Positions 61,639-64,000 of a DNA stretch of 64,000 nucleotides are shown one piece after another. The stretch lies in the NCBI RefSeq assembly GCF_001307155.1, contig NZ_CP012830.1:744001-808000 (forward strand), in the 5' to 3' direction. The stretch's first letter is position 1, and the number at the start of each line of letters is the position of its first letter. The position numbers were made by a program, and so were the translations under genes. The stretch is from Pseudomonas fluorescens. Lineage in GTDB: Bacteria; Pseudomonadota; Gammaproteobacteria; Pseudomonadales; Pseudomonadaceae. The notes below the pieces were generated by a model, which was not told the origin of the DNA, ran no database searches, and worked only from the letters and a program-made list of their open reading frames with translations.

Positions 61639-63090
61639 ATGTCCGTCCGTCGTACCAAAATCGTCGCTACCCTTGGCCCGGCCAGTAACTCGCCGGAAGT
61701 TCTCGAACAGCTGATTCTGGCTGGCCTGGACGTCGCCCGCTTGAACTTCTCCCACGGCACCCCCGACGAGCACAAGGCTCGCGCCAAGCTGGTGCGTGAC
61801 CTCGCTGCCAAGCACGGGCGCTTCGTTGCCCTGCTGGGTGACCTGCAAGGCCCGAAAATCCGTATCGCCAAATTCGCCAACAAGAAGATCGAGCTGAAGA
61901 TCGGTGATCAATTCACCTTCTCCACCAGCCATCCGTTGACCGAAGGCAACCAGCAAGTGGTCGGCATCGACTACCCGGACCTGGTGAAAGACTGCGGCGT
62001 GGGCGACGAGCTGCTGCTCGACGACGGCCGCGTGGTGATGCGCGTTGATACCGCCACCGCCACCGAACTGCATTGCACCGTGACCATCGGCGGCCCGCTG
62101 TCGGACCACAAAGGCATCAACCGTCGCGGTGGCGGCCTGACGGCTCCGGCCCTGACTGAAAAAGACAAGGCCGACATCAAGCTCGCCGCCGAAATGGAAG
62201 TCGACTACCTCGCCGTGTCCTTCCCGCGCGATGCCGCCGACATGGAATACGCCCGCCAACTGCGCGACGAAGCCGGCGGTACTGCCTGGCTGGTGGCGAA
62301 GATCGAGCGCGCTGAAGCCGTGGCCGATGACGAAACCCTCGATGGCCTGATCAAAGCCTCGGACGCCGTGATGGTCGCCCGTGGTGACCTGGGCGTGGAA
62401 ATCGGCGACGCCGAGCTGGTGGGTATTCAGAAGAAGATCATCCTGCACGCACGCCGCCACAATAAAGCGGTGATCGTCGCGACCCAGATGATGGAGTCGA
62501 TGATCCTGAACCCGATGCCGACCCGCGCTGAAGTGTCCGACGTAGCCAACGCCGTACTCGACTACACCGACGCCGTGATGCTCTCGGCAGAAAGCGCCGC
62601 CGGCCAATACCCGCTCGAAGCGGTCCAGGCCATGGCACGGATTTGCATCGGCGCTGAAAAGCACCCGACCAGCAAAACCTCCAGCCACCGCATCGGTAAA
62701 GTGTTCGAAAGCTGCGACCAGAGCATTGCCCTGGCCGCCATGTACACCGCCAACCACTTCCCGGGCGTGAAGGCGATCATCGCCTTGACCGAAAGTGGCT
62801 ACACGCCGTTGATCATGTCGCGCATTCGTTCTTCGGTGCCGATCTACGCGTTCTCCCCGCACCGCGAAACCCAGGCCCGCGCCGCCATGTTCCGTGGCGT
62901 CTACACTGTACCGTTCGACCCGGCATCGTTGCCGCCCGAGCAAGTCAGCCAGGCTGCGATCGACGAGTTGCTCAAACTCGGTGTGGTCGAGAAAGGCGAC
63001 TGGGTCATCCTGACCAAGGGCGACAGCTACCACACCATCGGTGGCACCAACGGCATGAAGATCCTGCACGTTGGCGACAAGATGGTCTGA
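61639..63090 (+). CDS. pykA: Pyruvate kinase (PykA type)
   Basis: 483 residues. MSVRRTKIVATLGPASNSPE, GDLQGPKIRI, the catalytic AKIERAEAV and MVARGDLGVEIG are all intact. Converts phosphoenolpyruvate and ADP to pyruvate and ATP. It corresponds to P. aeruginosa PykA (the copy beside an enoyl-CoA hydratase gene). ATG 61639 with AGGAG upstream; followed by a terminator. Confidence 0.95.
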   Translation: MSVRRTKIVATLGPASNSPEVLEQLILAGLDVARLNFSHGTPDEHKARAKLVRDLAAKHGRFVALLGDLQGPKIRIAKFANKKIELKIGDQFTFSTSHPLTEGNQQVVGIDYPDLVKDCGVGDELLLDDGRVVMRVDTATATELHCTVTIGGPLSDHKGINRRGGGLTAPALTEKDKADIKLAAEMEVDYLAVSFPRDAADMEYARQLRDEAGGTAWLVAKIERAEAVADDETLDGLIKASDAVMVARGDLGVEIGDAELVGIQKKIILHARRHNKAVIVATQMMESMILNPMPTRAEVSDVANAVLDYTDAVMLSAESAAGQYPLEAVQAMARICIGAEKHPTSKTSSHRIGKVFESCDQSIALAAMYTANHFPGVKAIIALTESGYTPLIMSRIRSSVPIYAFSPHRETQARAAMFRGVYTVPFDPASLPPEQVSQAAIDELLKLGVVEKGDWVILTKGDSYHTIGGTNGMKILHVGDKMV

Positions 63091-63110
63091 GTAAAAGAGC
63101 GCTGAAACGC

Positions 63111-63142
63111 AAAGCCCCGCCATGTGAATGGCGGGGCTTTTT
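63111..63142 (+). terminator. Intrinsic terminator of pykA
   Basis: AAAGCCCCGCCAT and ATGGCGGGGCTTTTT form a 13-bp stem around GTGA. Confidence 0.92.
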
Positions 63143-63179
63143 GGTTTTTGACCCTAGACATGCGTCGCCCGGTCTGCCG

Positions 63180-63203
63180 CCATCGCGAGCAAGCTCGCGA
63201 TGG
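63180..63203. repeat. Single REP-like palindrome
   Basis: CCATCGCGAGC/AAGCTCGCGATGG, an 11-bp near-perfect palindrome between pykA and the enoyl-CoA hydratase gene. Confidence 0.55.
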
Positions 63204-63225
63204 CGTCGGCCCAATCAACAAAGAT

Positions 63226-63975
63226 TCAGGCTCTGTTGATAAACCCCGACAACGCCGCAATCGCTTCCGGCGAGCGCAGCCGTTGGACAAACAGGTTGCC
63301 CTCCTCCTCGATCGCTTTGCGCAGCTGTTCGCGGTCCGGGGCTTTCATCAACTGCTTGCTGATGCGCACGGCTTCGGGCGCCAGTGTTTCGAAGCGCAAT
63401 GCCATCTCGCGCGCCTTGGCCAGTGCAGCCTCACCGGTGGGCAACGCTTGGGTCGCGATGCCCCAGGCGGCGGCTTGTTCACCATTGAAACCTTCGCCCA
63501 GCAGCAACAGTTCGGCGGCTTTGGCCTGCCCGAGCAAGCGCGGCAGGATCAGGCTGGAACCGAACTCCGGGCACAGCCCGAGGTTGACGAACGGCATGCG
63601 CAACTTCGCATCCGCGCTGATGTACACCAGGTCGCAATGCAGTAGCAAGGTGGTGCCAATGCCCACCGCAGCGCCGGCCACGGCCGCGATCACCGGTTTG
63701 CGGCATTCCAGCAGGTTGCGCATGAACTGGAACACCGGGCTGGTGAGGTCGCTCGGCGGTTCTTCAAGGAAATCAGCAATGTCGTTGCCCGCGGTAAAGC
63801 ATTCACGGGTGCCGGTGATCAGTATGGCGTTGATCTCGGGGTCGGCGTCGGCCTGTAGCAAGGCGTCCGCCAACTGGCTGTACATCGCGCGGGTCAGGGC
63901 GTTTTTCTTGTCCGGGCGGTTGAGGCGCAAGGTCAGCAGCCCGCGCTCACGTTCCAGCAGGATGGCGTTCGTCAT
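63226..63975 (-). CDS. Enoyl-CoA hydratase/isomerase family protein
   Basis: 249 residues, crotonase fold. The oxyanion-hole segments FTAGNDIADF and the GAAVGIGTTLLLHCDLVYIS block are conserved. It hydrates or isomerises an enoyl-CoA; the exact substrate is open, and some members serve other pathways. The gene lies convergent to pykA, in the same order as P. aeruginosa. ATG 63975 gives MTNAILLERERGLLTLRL. Confidence 0.9.
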   Translation of the reverse strand: MTNAILLERERGLLTLRLNRPDKKNALTRAMYSQLADALLQADADPEINAILITGTRECFTAGNDIADFLEEPPSDLTSPVFQFMRNLLECRKPVIAAVAGAAVGIGTTLLLHCDLVYISADAKLRMPFVNLGLCPEFGSSLILPRLLGQAKAAELLLLGEGFNGEQAAAWGIATQALPTGEAALAKAREMALRFETLAPEAVRISKQLMKAPDREQLRKAIEEEGNLFVQRLRSPEAIAALSGFINRA

Positions 63976-64000
63976 GGTGAATCTCGTGAAAGTGATTTCG

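Overview
The window is a chromosomal segment of a Pseudomonas of the fluorescens group. The evidence is an OprL-type Pal, MvaT, a GcsR/glycine-cleavage cluster, an OprD porin, the gene orders queC-queE-cpoB-pal-tolBARQ-ybgC-ruvBAC-yebC-aspS and argJ-secA, and many REP doublets (REPINs) with arms such as GCGAGGGAGCTTGCTC or GGAGCAAGGCTTGCC. Most of it is conserved core genome. I see no prophage, transposase or CRISPR array.

Layout. 1-1.7 kb: end of the arginine deiminase operon (arcB tail, arcC, DUF5064). 1.8-9.8 kb: the sigma-54 activator GcsR, its operators and a -24/-12 promoter, then gcvH-gcvP-sdaA-gcvT. This set splits glycine and deaminates serine to pyruvate. 10.2-13.4 kb: a cold-shock protein, an RDD protein, then five tandem 298-bp copies of the junction between the RDD gene and nadA, then nadA. 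13.7-26.4 kb: tRNA-Lys, queC/queE, the Tol-Pal envelope operon, ruvCAB, yebC, aspS and an FmdB zinc-ribbon gene, nearly all on the minus strand. 26.5-33 kb: a ribbon-helix-helix protein where P. aeruginosa carries a dps-type gene, a membrane-anchored cold-shock protein, slyX, a HIT protein, oprD with an elaborate leader, mscS and yajQ.

33-43.3 kb: panE-like reductase, orphan sensor kinase, PduO-type cobalamin adenosyltransferase, a MutT-ThiE fusion, a GST, argJ, secA and DUF721. 43.3-48.6 kb: a short remnant of a HerA-like gene, an amino-acid chemoreceptor with the PctA ligand motif, and a three-gene glycosyltransferase/deacetylase/flippase-like operon. 48.7-52.1 kb: a small conserved-looking protein whose stop lies in a REP, purU, mvaT and sbcB. 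52.3-59.2 kb: an RDD-SpoIIM-DUF4129-DUF4350-MoxR-DUF58 membrane/chaperone operon. 59.2-64 kb: a strongly structured leader before a DUF6124 gene, a PilZ protein, a TPR lipoprotein, a small Ig-like protein, pykA and an enoyl-CoA hydratase.

The most unusual items are the 5 x 298-bp array with alternating A/B sequence types, the hairpin-rich leader with direct repeats before the DUF6124 gene, the three-gene glycan operon, and the palindromes upstream of oprD. All names come from reading the translated sequence and remembered family features; no database search was run.
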